Shown piece by piece: positions 1 through 10,923 of a stretch of 64,000 nucleotides of DNA. The position numbers were made by a program, and so were the translations under genes. Numbering within the stretch: position 1 is the stretch's first letter; each line of letters begins with the position of its first letter. The stretch comes from Combretum micranthum (Eukaryota; Streptophyta; Magnoliopsida; Myrtales; Combretaceae): assembly GCA_024138025.1 (NCBI GenBank), contig JAMXBD010000636.1:124001-188000 (forward strand), in the 5' to 3' direction. The notes beneath the pieces are model-generated. The model did no database searches. It had not been told where the DNA came from and saw only the letters and a program-made list of their open reading frames with translations.

Positions 1-740
1 TGGTTCTACGGTAACTAAGTGGCAATGAAGAACGTCGCCCGTACTATCACTTTGAAATGATTAATACTTAGGGAGTTTCTAAGGATGGATATAGGAAATG
101 ATCAGTTAAAACTGTTGTTAAATTTAAAGTGATAACCCCAAGACGAGAAATCATTGATTTTCCTATAAACTTAGTCTCTCCTGGGTAGGTTGGTCATAAA
201 GTAATTGTTCTTCAACCCTAAAAAGAGGGCGTAAATCTTTTTCCTATTTGGATTTTAGATCATCCAAGCTTGTATCTGAGCATATGTTTGAGTGTTTGCA
301 TTACATATGATTTGTTAATAACTTGTTTGACGTGTAATATGTCTGGTTATTCACTGAGTCGTGCTTTCGCTTATACTCCAACAGTCTTTTTAAGTTTACG
401 CTTTAACCTTGGTTAGTTACTTCTAGAAACATGGCTCTAGTAAGGGCTTAAGAGCTAGAAGTCTATATATTTTCCTAAAATAGATTAGCTAATGTTATTT
501 TATCAGTTATGTATGTAGAGAATTACAAGAAGATTGCATGGTTTGTAATAATCTATGATACTTTATGATTAAGATAGCAGTTATTTACTAATTTATTTCT
601 TACATGTATTTATCATTTCTTATCGAAGCAACTAAAAGATCCTGTTATTCTGGAAAACATGTCACTCTTTGAAGGTAATCTAGTGATAGTATTCAAGTGT
701 GACTTGTCTACTTCTACTAGGGTACCCTCGGGGCGTGACA
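1..740 (+). mobile_element. 3' part of a long Ty3/gypsy-type LTR (5' end outside window)
   Basis: The segment ends in GGGGCGTGACA at 730-740, the same terminus as the complete solo LTR at 14299-17787. Its stretch at about 165-370 (CTCCTGGGTAGGTTGG, AGAGGGCGTAAATC, TGGTTATTCACTGAG) matches the reverse complement of about 28240-28460 inside the solo LTR at 27858-33314, so it belongs to that related group. No primer-binding site follows at 741; Athila gag-like sequence follows instead. It therefore looks like the right edge of a solo LTR, or of the 3' LTR of a + strand element, inserted into the Athila-like element. The target duplication cannot be checked because the left edge is missing. Confidence 0.7.
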
Positions 741-1720
741 GGAGCTGTGAAAGAACAAGATCAAAGGTAGGATCTATTCAAGATAGTGAAGCCATGTAAC
801 AGCTCACTGGTCAAGTTTTAGCTTTAACCACAAGTAAGTAAACTTGTATAATCTAGTTCTTTGAATACTAATTAGTTTGCTACTCGTGAGTTGTGATTAG
901 GACCACATTCAGTTTATGATTGTCCTCATGGTACCACACCATCATCAAGTGGAGAGCAGCTCAACTTTGTTGGAAATTTTGGAAGGGTTAATGATGGACC
1001 ATATATAAACACTTATAATCCAGAATGGAGTAATCATCTAAATCTATCTTATAGAAATGAATCAAATGTTTACCAACCACTTGGATTTAAAAAACAAGGT
1101 CCTATAAGGAATACCTTGCCTCCATCGTAGCAAAATCAACTTTCAACTGATGAGTTACTGAAGACTTTTTAAGCACTACGTAGACCACACTCAATAATTA
1201 GCATGCTATTATTCAAGATCTTCAAGGGAAGTTCCATCAACTTGCTTAGCAAATTGGTAATAGACCATTTGGTCCTTTACTGAGCAACATAAACGAAAAT
1301 CCTAAAACCATGAATGCCATAATTTTGAGAAGTGGCAAAGAGGTTGAACCTATTGAGGAAAAAGTTGAAGAAACTGAAGTGATTCTAAGCAAAGATAAAG
1401 GAAAACAAAAGATGGAGGAACCAATGCAAAAACCACTAGAGATAAAACTTGTGTTCCACTTATTCCTTTTCCAAGAAGACTGAAGCAGCAAAAGTTGGAT
1501 GAGCGGTTTTCAAAGTTCTTGGATGTTTTCAAGAAGTTGCAAATCAATATCCCGTTCTTAGAAGTGATTCAAGAAATGCCTTCATATGTAAAGTTTATTA
1601 AGGAATTGCTTACTAAGAAAAGGAAGATTGATGGGAATGAACTATGATGCTAATAAGAGAATGTTGAATAATTCTGCAAAAGAATAAACTCAACCTGCAA
1701 CAAAACAAAGAGATCAGAGG
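741..1720 (+). pseudogene. Athila-like gag remnant
   Basis: This is the C-terminal half of a capsid/nucleocapsid polyprotein, broken by several stops and frameshifts. Readable blocks are GPHSVYDCPHG near 900 (the end of the degraded zinc-knuckle area), EQLNFVGNFGR and YNPEWSNHLNLSYRN at about 956-1060, NAIILRSGKEVEP at about 1310-1350, and a block with PFPRRLKQQKLDERFSKF followed by INIPFLE and MPSYVKF at about 1465-1590. The spacing matches Athila elements, where this region links gag to protease. In-frame stops occur at about 1129 and 1171, and a frame change lies near 1450. The N-terminal capsid part is absent, removed or displaced by the LTR ending at 740. Confidence 0.75.
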
Positions 1721-2037
1721 AGTTTTACTGTCCCTTGCACTATAAGAGACTTTGATAAAGTTCTTATAGATTCTTGTGCAAGTATTATCTTAAGCCCCTG
1801 TCTATTTTCAGGAAATTAGGACATGAAGAATGCAACGAGACTCATGTTACCTTACAACTTACAGATAGAAGTGTCAAATACCCACGTGGTATTATTGAAA
1901 ATGTCTTAGTAAATGTTGACAAGTTCATATTTCTAGTAGACTTTATAGTCTTAGAAATAGATAAGGATCGTGAAGTCCCAATGATTCTTGGCAGACCCTT
2001 CCTTGCAACCGATAAAGCATTAATTGATGTGGAATAA
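1720..2037 (+). pseudogene. Athila-like retropepsin (aspartic protease) remnant
   Basis: The region encodes a block with LSIFRKLG, VTLQLTDRSVKYPRG, VNVDKFIFLVDF and VPMILGRPFLATDKAL, ending at the stop at 2035-2037. It is the protease domain that would process the Gag-Pol polyprotein. The expected active-site triplet is degraded: the sequence just upstream (1755-1790) reads as a decayed 'LIDSCAS' block rather than the usual D-[LT]-G-A-S. The C-terminal half is well kept in one frame of 87 codons, while the upstream join to gag needs frame changes. It is not functional. Confidence 0.75.
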
Positions 2038-2399
2038 GGTAACTCACTTTAATGGTAGAAAATGATCAGGTAACCTTTAATGTTTATGATGCAATGAAAA
2101 AATTTGATAAAGGTTCTTGTTATACTATTGATATCATTGATGAGTTTATCTCTGAGTCTGTTGAAGAAAAAGCAAGTGTAGAAACTATGGAATCTGTGCT
2201 AAGAGATTGAGATGATTAGAGTGATGATGAGCAAGAGGAAGAAGTTGAGCAAGTGCCTTAAATCAAAAACCAGATATTATGAGGAGCTAGACACTAGTGA
2301 AAGTAAGCCAATACCATCATTTACACAACCACCAAATCTTGAGCTTAAACCCTTCCTACACATTTGAAATATGCTTTTCTAAGAACTGGAAATACCTTG

Positions 2400-3960
2400 G
2401 CAATAATTGTTTCATCTTATTTGATAGGTGAACAAGAGCAGCAGCTGCTTGGAGTTTTAAGGGAGCATAAAGAAGCAATTGGTCGGACTTGTTGATATCA
2501 AGGGAATTAGCCTTATGATTTGCACTCACAAGATTCTGATGGAAGCAGAGTATAAACCTACAGTTCAACCACAGAGGAGACTTAACCCAACACTTAAAGA
2601 GGTAGTAAAGAAGGAAGTTCTGAAACTACTTGATGCAGGTGTTCTCTATCCTATCTCTGATAGTAAGTGGGTTAGTCTAGTTCAAGTTGTTCCAAAGAAA
2701 GGTGGTATGACTGTAGTGAGAAATGAGGAGAATGAGTTGATTCCTACTTGTACTGTGACTGGTTGGAGAGTTTGCATTGATTATAGGAAGTTAAATGATG
2801 CCACTAGGAAAGATCATTTCCCCCTTTCCTTCATTGATCAGATGTTAGAGAAACTTGCAGGGCATGAATATTATTGTTTTCTAGATGGTTACTCTGGTTA
2901 TAATCAAATTTCCATAGCACTTGATGACCAAGAGAAAACCACTTTTACCTGTCCTTATGGTACTTTTGCCTTTAGGAGGATGCCCTTTGGTCTTTGCAAT
3001 GCACCTGCTACGTTTCAGAGGTGTATGATGGCTATTTTGTCTAACATGCTCGAAAATTTTATTGAGCTATTCATGGATGATTTTTCTATTTTTGGAAAGT
3101 CTTTTGAAGCATGTTTAGTAAACTTAGCCAATGTTGTTAAAGATGCAAAGAAAAAATCTGATTTTAAATTGGGAAAAAATGTCATTTCATGGTAAGAGAA
3201 GGGATTGTGTTAGGTCACAAAGTTTCAGAGAAATGAATTAAAGTTGATAAGGCCAAAGTTGAAATAATAGAGAAGTTTCCAAGTTTCCACCACCTACAAA
3301 TGTTAAGGGAGCCAGAAGTTTCTTAGGACATGCTGGCTTCTATAGAAGATTCATAAAAGACATCTCTAAAATTTCCAGACCTTGTGTAATCTCCTTGAAA
3401 AAGATTATGTGTTCAATTTTGATGACAAATGTTTGTAGGCATTTAATTTATTGAAGGAAAAGCTCACATCTACACCAGTGATCATTGCACCTGATTGAGA
3501 GCTACCTTTTGAACTCGTGCGATGCCAACGACTTTACTTTGGGAGCAGTATTGGGTTAAAGAAGAGGTAAGTTGTTTCATGTTATATACTATTCTAGTAG
3601 GACTTTGAATGAGGCTCAAAGAGACTATGCCACAACTGAGAAAGAGCTCCTTGATGTTATATTTGCTTGTGACAAGTTTAGACCTTACCTAATAGGATCT
3701 AAAGTCATAGTATAAATATCATGCTACTCTGAAATATTTGTTTGCTAAAGCTGATGCAAAACCTAGGCTAATAAGATGGATATTGCTACTGCAAGAGTTT
3801 GATCTTGAGATTAAAGATAAGAAGGGAACTAAGAATGTAATTGCGGATCATTTGTCTAGACTAGAATCTGGTAGTTTAGATATTCCTATCAATGAAAAGT
3901 TTCCTAATAAACAATTGCATGCAGTAGAGATCCTACGTTTGCCTTGGTATTGATTATGTC
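2400..3960 (+). pseudogene. Athila-like reverse transcriptase and RNase H remnant
   Basis: The longest open piece is 2479-3195 (238 codons). It holds most of the RT domain: VQPQRRLNPTLKEVVKKEV, WRVCIDYRKLNDATRKDHFP, FLDGYSGYNQI, PFGLCNAPATFQRCM and the catalytic box FMDDFSIFG near 3072-3100 (a variant of the usual YxDD). The frame is lost after 3195. The thumb and RNase H parts follow in pieces: the 'GHAGFYRRFIKD' block at about 3325-3360, the RNase H block with YSSRTLNEAQRDYAT and KELLDVIFACDKF at 3585-3690, and a connecting block [11 protein letters not shown] at about 3830-3870. Several stops and frameshifts separate these pieces. Confidence 0.85.
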
Positions 3961-4129
3961 AATTACTTGGTTAGCAAAATCATTCCATATGGTTTGTCTT
4001 ATCAACAAAAGAAGAAGTTTTTGCATGATGTGAAAAGTTACTTTTGGGATGAACCATATTTGTTTAAGAAATGTGTTGATCAAGTGATTAGACGTTGTGT
4101 GCCTAAATCTAAATAGCTTAGTATTATTA

Positions 4130-5200
4130 AACACTGTCATTCAAAAGAAGCAAAAGGTCATTTTAGTCTTCAAAGGACTGTAGTTAAGGTCTTATCATTT
4201 GAATTTTATTGGCTAAATTTCTTTCGTGATTGCAGGAAATACATAGTGTCATGTGCTCAATGCCAAAGGATTGGTAACATTTTAAAGAAACATGAATTAT
4301 CACAAAACAACATCTTGGTAATTGAACTTTTTGATGTATGGGGAATTGACTTCATGGGTTCTTTTCCCTCATCATTTTCAAAAAATATATACTTGTGGTG
4401 GTAGATTATGTTTCAAAATGGGTTGAAGCTGTTGCTTTACAAACAAATGATGCCCGAGTAGTTTTAAAATTTTTGGAAAAGAATATTTTTACCAGATTTG
4501 GGGTGTCTAGAGCTATCATTAGTGATGGGGGTCACATTTTTATAACAAGCAATTTGAAAAACTTTTGTCAAAGTATGGAGTTACACAGAAAACTGTTACC
4601 CTATTATCCACAAACTAGTGGATAAGTTGAGGTATCCAATAGGGAGATCAAAAGAATTTTGGAAATAACTGTTAATACATCTAGAAAGATTGGTCTTCAA
4701 AATTAGATGATGCACTATGGGCTTATAGAACTGCTTTTTAAACCCTATTGGAATGTCTGCATTTATGATTGTTTTTAGTAAATCAGTCATCTTATTGTCG
4801 AACTTGAACACAAGGTATATTGGGCCATAAAATTCTTGAATTTTGATGAAAAGGCTGCAGGTAAGAAAATATTGCTTCAATTAAATCAATTGGCTGAATG
4901 GAGGGATGAAGCTTATGAAAATGCTCATATCTACAAGGAACGAGCAAAGAAATGGCATGATAGAAACATTATCAAGCGAGAGTTTTTGCCTAGACAAAAT
5001 TTTTTTTATAACTCTCGTTTGAAGTTATTTCCAGGAAAGTTAAGATCAAGATGGTTAGGACCGTTTGAAATTGAAAAAGTTTTTTCCTACGGTGCAGTAG
5101 AATTAAAAACTGATGATAATCGGACTTTCAAGGTAAATGGCATTTGCTCAAACATTATTATGAAGGGGAAAGCCATGATAGTGCTACCACTATCATAAAT
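4130..5200 (+). pseudogene. Athila-like integrase remnant
   Basis: The domain order is that of an LTR-retroelement integrase: a zinc-binding part ending CAQCQRIGN at 4254-4280, a first catalytic aspartate in GIDFMGSFP at about 4340-4370, a second in AIISDGG at about 4510-4530, and a third acidic residue in NREIKRILE at 4637-4665. The C-terminal part at 4836-5198 includes WHDRNIIKREF, FPGKLRSRWLGPF and a V.L...DNRTFKVNG block. A stop lies just after PYYPQTSG at 4623, and frame changes lie near 4390 and 4740-4840. The region is followed by the short linker typical of Athila elements. It is non-functional. Confidence 0.8.
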
Positions 5201-5529
5201 CTTAAGGAACCATGATAAGAGTTGGGAAAGTCGAGCTAAGCAACTATAAACTAAGTGCTTCTTGGGAGACAACCATGTCTAACTTAAAGTAGTATTTTTT
5301 TGTTTTATTTTTTCTAACTTATTTTTTAGTATGTACAGATCAAACAAAAGAGGAAAATCGAGTTTTAATTGACAAGGGAGATGCAGCTTCACAAGAAAGA
5401 GAGAATGAGGAACAATTTGGTCAAATTGGGTAAGCTCTAAGGAATTACAAGCTAAGTATTCTATTTTTTAGAGTACTAATATTTTAGAGCTTTATTCTAA
5501 GAGATTACCTAAAAAAAAATTTTGAAAGA

Positions 5530-5880
5530 TGTTAAACGCCGACACTTGGAAATTCAAGGCCGCCGACTTAAAGCTAGCCTTTGCAAATAAAGCCCAATTA
5601 ATTAGATCACCAGCTTAATACCATTTATGCCGCCAGTGTTTAAGGCGGTGTAAACATTATGTTTTAAGGGTTTTTAACCCCAACCAATGCTAGTACTTGG
5701 GTTTCAAAGGTGCCAGCATTGAAGTCGGTATAGACCTCTATGCCGGCAGTGAACATGGGAAAGCCGTTGGCCATTTGCTCTCGGCAAGAATTAAATTTTG
5801 ATACACTGGCATGTATGCCGTGGCATAGTCGACAAAAATGCCGGCGTTTGCTCTGCAAATTCAATTTTTAACAGGTATAT
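5530..5880 (+). promoter_or_regulatory. GC-rich motif region before the second Athila ORF (possible internal promoter)
   Basis: In otherwise AT-rich DNA this stretch carries GCCGAC at 5538-5543 and 5562-5567 (the latter as GGCCGCCGAC), and further GCCGCC, GGCGGTG and GCCGGC words up to about 5855. The same vocabulary occurs in the 3' LTR at 9240-9790. It is followed by a weak TATA-like GTATATC (about 5875) and a CT-rich leader, then a splice-donor-like GTAAGT at 5991. GCCGAC is the core bound by DREB-type AP2/ERF proteins and AGCCGCC the GCC-box core; the promoter role is my inference. Confidence 0.4.
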
Positions 5881-5990
5881 CTCTCTCTCTCTTTCTCATT
5901 TCTCATACTCAACTCTCTTCCACTTTCACTCTCACGCACTCCAAATTCCCCCACTCATCCTCCCACTCACTTGGAATCCATTTTGAGCAA

Positions 5991-6809
5991 GTAAGTATCC
6001 TAATCTACTATTTTTTTATTTGCTCTTTAATGCATTTGTGCTCATATATGCTTTAAATCTACTGGTTGGAGATTTGGCTAGTCGAAATTGGTGGATGAGT
6101 TATCTTATTCGGATTTAGATGGGATTTGATGGATTGAATGTTTTAGTTGGATTTAAGATCTGTGCATGATTGATTACATCTGCTGATCTGATGATTCATG
6201 AATCGTAGTCCATGCGTGAATTAGGGTTCTTGATTGACAAAGTTGATTTGAATTCGAAATTTGGGGCTTTTGTGTTTTTAATGAAATTAGATGGATAAAA
6301 TGGTTTTCTGTACTATGATCTAGCTCCAATTGATATTAATTGCTCCAATTTTCACTTAGGAATTCGAATTTGTGCAAATTTTGAAGATAAATAAGGTTTA
6401 GAAGTGTTTAAAATAATTTTGATGGAATTTTTTTGAAATCCCAATTGACACTTCTCCTAGTGAACTTTGAATTCCTAACATTCAAGTCTAAGCTGGCTAG
6501 TCTAGGCTGCCAGCTTAGAACTCATTTTGCAAGTATACATTTTTCAATACCAATTCCATGTCATATGCTTCATTGTTTAATATGCCTAGGATCTCATATT
6601 TGTTTAAACTCATGTGGTGAAATGCATTAGGCATATATTATGAGTGCATTCAACAAAATTACACTAGGATTATTAGAATTGTGCTAAGCCTTGTTCTTTA
6701 ATGTTATGACATGATTCACTAGGCTTAGGCTTTATCTCAAATACAATTCTAATATTGATATATTGTGAGAGGAGATTTCCTTTAGTAATTATGATTAATA
6801 TTATTGCAG
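5991..6809 (+). other. Probable 5'-leader intron of the second Athila ORF
   Basis: A donor GTAAGTATCC starts at 5991, directly after a CT-rich leader (5880-5990) that looks like a plant 5' UTR. A T-rich acceptor TTATTATTGCAG ends at 6809. The ATG of the second ORF follows at 6812. The 819-bp interval has no coding content of its own. Athila-group elements are known to place an extra ORF after pol that would need splicing or a separate transcript; this boundary pair fits that. Confidence 0.5.
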
Positions 6810-6811
6810 GA

Positions 6812-8101
6812 ATGGCTCCTAAGCAGAAGAAGCAGAAGACTACTAACGCTTCTACTTTCGGTTCACAAACTAGGAATCTACTATCGAGTCAACAGTATGC
6901 AAAGGATAGGAAGAAGAGGCTATTGAAGATAGATTTTCTAAACACCTAATATCTAGATTGGAGTTTACTGGATAAGTATGGATTAACTGATAGAGCTAGA
7001 AGTATAATCCAAGATCCATCTTGGATAAGATTGTTTGATTTCTGGAAGCTAGCATATAAGAACTTAACCATTGAGTTCTTTTCTATGCTGAAGAGTTTAC
7101 CTGACAGAGCTGAGTTTACTTTTAGTTTCAAGTGTTTGGAGAGATTAGGGAAGTCAAACTAAAGAAAATGGGAAAATTCCTATGTTTATATGATGATGAG
7201 GAGGAGAATTTACATCTGCCTAACAACTGGCCTCAAGGAGAAAATCAAATGACACAGGAAGCTTACTGGTATCTGTTGATTCCTCCTGAGCGAGCTAATG
7301 AGCCATTTGTTCCCTCAAAGTCATTTGCCACCACATTCTTTCCTATTGAGCACAAGCTATTCCACTACATTCTTGCACATACACTGAGCTGTAAGAAGAC
7401 TAGTCACAGCAAGGTAACTACATTTTATATGTTTTATCTCTATAGCCTTATTAAAGGCTATAGAATTGATTTGGGGGTGGAGATAGAAATTTCATCTATA
7501 GGCAGGCTGATGATACCAGGACCAGACTCTTGTTTTGTAGTGGTTATATCACTAGATTGTTAAAGGGTATGGGGATCTTTGAGGAGCCTGAAGGAGATGA
7601 GATAGTGGAAAGTTAGAATTTTCATCAGCACCCTTTAGAGGCTGGGGATTGCTTAAAAAACCTAAAGGAGTTTAGCCCTCAGCTGTAGAGGAGTTAGAAT
7701 TTCAGGATATCTTTCCTAGTGATATTCCTACTAACATACCATCCTCTTCTGCTCCTCCTCCTCCTATAGGTACTTCTTTAGCATATGATTTAGACTAGCT
7801 TAAGCTGGATATCTAGGATTTGAAGAAGCAAAATCAGGAGCTCAAAGATAAACAAAGTAAGGAGAACAAGAAGAATAAGAAGTTCAGGAAGATGATCTTT
7901 GAGGCAGTGAAGACTGCAATCTGTTGCTTGAATCCAAAGAAAGGAGTTGAGATGATTTATGAGACTTCTACTGAGTCTAGGCATAGCTCAGAGCATACTG
8001 CTAGACTTATCTTAGAGCGCACTCACACAGCTAGCCTAGGAGATACCCACAAAGTTATCCCAGAGCACACCAGCAGATCTAGTCCAGGGCCAGAGAGCTA
8101 A
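6812..8101 (+). pseudogene. Athila second ORF (ATHILA ORF-1 / env-like position), broken
   Basis: The start at 6812 gives MAPKQKKQKTTNASTFGSQ, then a basic stretch QQYAKDRKKRLLK, and stops after 45 codons at 6947. Reading on, there is a block with LDKYGLTDRARSI, DPSWIRLFDFWKLAYKN and FTFSFKC to about 7130. A frame-shifted piece 7132-7563 follows, with LHLPNNWPQGENQ, FFPIEHKLFHYILAHTL and a GYRIDLGVEIE segment. A third piece ends at 8101 with a lysine-rich helix-forming stretch (KKQNQELKDKQSKENKKNKK) and an S/H/T-rich tail. The architecture (DPSWxRLF, FF.L..LPNNWP, C-terminal charged coil) fits the Athila ORF-1 family. The biochemical role of that family is not established. At least three frame breaks make this copy inactive. 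Confidence 0.6.
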
Positions 8102-8900
8102 AGACCTTGCTAGCTCTCATTTGTTTTTAATTGATTCTTATTTTTCATATTGGCCTGTATTTATTATGAGCATCCAAGTCCCTGTGGTTAGACTCACTCT
8201 GATCTGTATTTATGTTAGTAGATAGCTTTTCTTTTTATTTTTGCTTTTATTCTTCTTTTTGTTTTTCTTTTGTAGAGATTATAGGGTTGAGCAAGCAATG
8301 TCTCTTAGCACTGAGTTTTGCTAACTCTAATTCAAAAGGAAAATACAAAGGTTTCAGTTTTTTTTTCCTCTTTTGTTCTATATCCGTAAAATAGTGAGGA
8401 CACTGTTTAGTTGAAGTGTGGGAGAAGGTATAAACTTAATTGAAGTTCTAAAGTGGGGTTGTGAATAAATGCTTATATGAAAAAAGAAAAGAAAAATGAA
8501 TGCAAAGATTCAAATGAAAGGAGACTTGTAATAAATAAGGAGAAAATCTAAGGAAAAAGTAGATACCACATGCTTTCATTTGGTGTCACTAGGAGTATAT
8601 GTAAGTTAAGTCCAGTGAAATCTAAATGAGTATTTGTCCTTAGTGGATTTTGCATATGCTTTTGAATAGAATGTTCTTTTATTAAAAAATGAGATTAAAA
8701 CTTGTTTTGTCTGAATTAGCTCCTTAATTTTGGTTTAAAGTGCTCTAATTACAAGAAACTAGTGTGGTTAGAGTAGTAGGTAAAAGAAAAGCAAGTTAAA
8801 AGAAAAGAATTGATGCTTAAATTAGAACAATTGTACTATTTATGACAGATTTCAAGAGTTTTGCTCTTAATTTTTTTACTTGAGGATAAGCAAAAATTCA
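8102..8900 (+). other. Non-coding 3' part of the Athila-like element
   Basis: This AT-rich sequence lies between the second ORF and the polypurine tract. It contains T-rich runs at 8220-8370 and purine-rich runs at 8480-8560 and 8780-8810. I see no gene in it. Confidence 0.6.
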
Positions 8901-8913
8901 AGTGTGAGGGAGT
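8901..8913 (+). other. Polypurine tract of the Athila-like element
   Basis: AGTGTGAGGGAGT lies immediately before the LTR start TGATAAGATCATATTTTA. Athila-type elements typically have such a G-rich purine tract followed by an LTR starting TGATAA. It would prime plus-strand DNA synthesis. Confidence 0.7.
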
Positions 8914-9242
8914 TGATAAGATCATATTTTATACAACTTTTGATGTTTAATTTGTGATAAGCTTATCATAAATTGCTAGAATGGGTACTTGTTTTGATTA
9001 AAATTCATATTTAAAGTATAATTTGAACAAAGGGAAGCAAAATAAGCAACTTTGAAATGAAAATAGGACAACTTAAGGGATACGCTGGATTTTCTAAATC
9101 CTAGGCCACTGGCGTATACCCAGCCTTTATGATGCGGTGTAGGCTGTAGGAAGCTAAACAAACTAGCTCTACATCGCTAGTGTAGAAGGAAGAAGAAGCC
9201 AGCTTCTGCAATCTTGTTCAATGCTGGTTTTCTGGGAATCAA

Positions 9243-9767
9243 AGCCGCCGACGTTGAGATGGCTTACGAGATGAATAGGTTCGCATTCCTCAAAGCCGTT
9301 GCATACACTGCCGGCCTATTTCAATTATCACAAGCCTTCTTTCATTTGAATGTACACCGTCATGTAAGCCGTCGGCGTAGACAGGGCGGTGTAGACTTGT
9401 AAGTCGCAAGCTCAGAGCTTAAATGATGCCAGTGCAGAAGCAGTTACAATGTATGCTGGATGCTACCTGCCGACCTTGAGGCAGTGTAGGTTGAAGATCA
9501 GGAGGCATAACCAAACATGAATGCTAAGTTACAAGATGAACAGCAGAATTTTAATGCATTAGCTATGCCGGCATGAAAGCTGCCGACTTTGAAACGGCCT
9601 TCCTTATAAAATGGCCAACGTTTCATTTCTGTGTATATATGCCGGCTAGATCCATTTCTAAGCCGCCGACGTCTAAGTGACCTAGACTTATAACTGAAGA
9701 TGAAAGCTGTTAATACACTACCGGTGTAATTAAGAGATAGACTTTATGCTGCATATAAGCTGTCGGC
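9243..9767 (+). promoter_or_regulatory. Cluster of GCC-box / DRE-like motifs in the LTR U3
   Basis: AGCCGCCGAC, which overlaps a GCC-box core (AGCCGCC) and a DRE core (GCCGAC), occurs at 9243-9252 and 9661-9670. Further GCCGAC cores lie at 9469-9474 and 9582-9587, and the reverse form GTCGGC at 9371-9376 and 9762-9767. That is six DRE-type cores within about 525 bp, all 70-600 bp upstream of the TATA box. Related GCCGGC words are interspersed. The motif identities are established for AP2/ERF proteins; that they act here is inference. Confidence 0.45.
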
Positions 9768-9839
9768 GTAGAAAGTGTAATTGCCGGCGTAAATGTTGAA
9801 ACTGAAGATTTCCATTAATGCTTTTCACGAAATTTTTCC

Positions 9840-9847
9840 TATATAAA
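9840..9847 (+). promoter_or_regulatory. TATA box of the Athila-like LTR
   Basis: TATATAAA followed by GGGGACTTCC and a CT-rich start region is a textbook plant TATA context. It is on the same strand as the element's genes. Confidence 0.6.
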
Positions 9848-10923
9848 GGGGACTTCCTTCCTCTACTTTCATCAAGAAAATCAGATAAACAATTTAGAAT
9901 ACATTAAGTAGATAGATAAAATAGTTTTAGCACTTCATAGAGAATTGTGAGAGATTTGGAGCTTCCGAGAATTGTGAGAGATTTGGAGCTTCCAAGAATT
10001 TGTAATTTAAGATTTTGATACTTGAAGTGGTGATATCTGATATCTCTTTTCTTATGCAATTCATCTATCTGATTTCTTTATTCATAATGATATCAATTGC
10101 ATATTCTTATCTGATTATTGAATCATCATCCATAAGTAGCTAAACTTTTTCTTGTGGGAAGTGATGAAACCCTAATCTTGCTAAAATGATATTTGAATCT
10201 ATGTTATAGAATTGTTAGAATTATGGAATATTTGTAATGAATCTTGATTATTTATCTTGTTTTTGTATGAAATTAGATTGATAAGAATTTTGGTAATTTA
10301 GAAGAAGAATTAAGGTTCATAGGAATTCATGAATTAAGATTAAACAACAATTGCGGAAGTGGTGGAGTTTAATCTGATTTAGAAGTTGTCCCATGTAATT
10401 CATGCAATGTTTTATGTTAATTTCTCACTAAGGAATTAGGAGAAGTTGATTTAGGGCATTAGACATTTATAGAATCGGGAGATTTATAATTGTGAATTCG
10501 ATTCCATTAATAATTTATTCAACGGAAGCTATTAGATTATTTTGTGGTTTACTAAAACTTGATTGTTTTAGGTCCTGACAATTTCATACAAATATCCATA
10601 ATTCTAACTATTCATATAATATGATTTCAGTATGATTAGCAAAGGTTAGGGTGGATTTTGCTCCTTCCCACATTTATCTGATATATCTCTCTAGATCTCA
10701 TTGCATTCATCAAAAGCTATTAAGCTAGATCAGAATTAGATAATTAGTTTAGATTGATACAATTTGACTACCTAAATATTAGTTAAAGCTAATACCGATC
10801 TAGTAATTAAATTGATCCTTATGGGAACGATACTCTACTTACTTTTGTATTACTTGATTAGACCCAATATACTTATTGGTAGTATCCGTGCTCATATTTT
10901 CTATACACATTTTAAACGGATCA

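Larger units (their letters stand above)
741..10923 (+). mobile_element. Degenerate Athila-like Ty3/gypsy retrotransposon, 5' end missing
   Basis: In order on the + strand the element shows a gag remnant, aspartic protease, reverse transcriptase/RNase H, integrase, a linker (CTTGGGAGACAACC near 5260), a second Athila-type ORF, a polypurine tract and a 3' LTR of about 2 kb. This order and the protein signatures (LRSGKE in gag, LADRS-like LTDRS and ILGRPFLAT in protease, FMDDFS in RT) are those of the plant Athila/Tat group. All coding parts carry stops and frameshifts, so the copy is dead and old. The left side is cut by the LTR ending at 740, so the 5' LTR and primer-binding site are not visible. 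Confidence 0.85.
8914..10923 (+). repeat. 3' LTR of the Athila-like element
   Basis: The LTR begins TGATAAG right after the polypurine tract. The end is placed at the CA in ACGGATCA (10922-10923), after the stretch CCTTATGGGAACGATACTC that resembles the conserved end region of Athila LTRs. An end at about 10909 is possible. It holds a TATA box at 9840-9847 and a GC-rich motif cluster upstream of it, giving a U3 of about 0.95 kb. There is also a short direct duplication, GAGAATTGTGAGAGATTTGG, at about 9940-9990. Confidence 0.7.
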
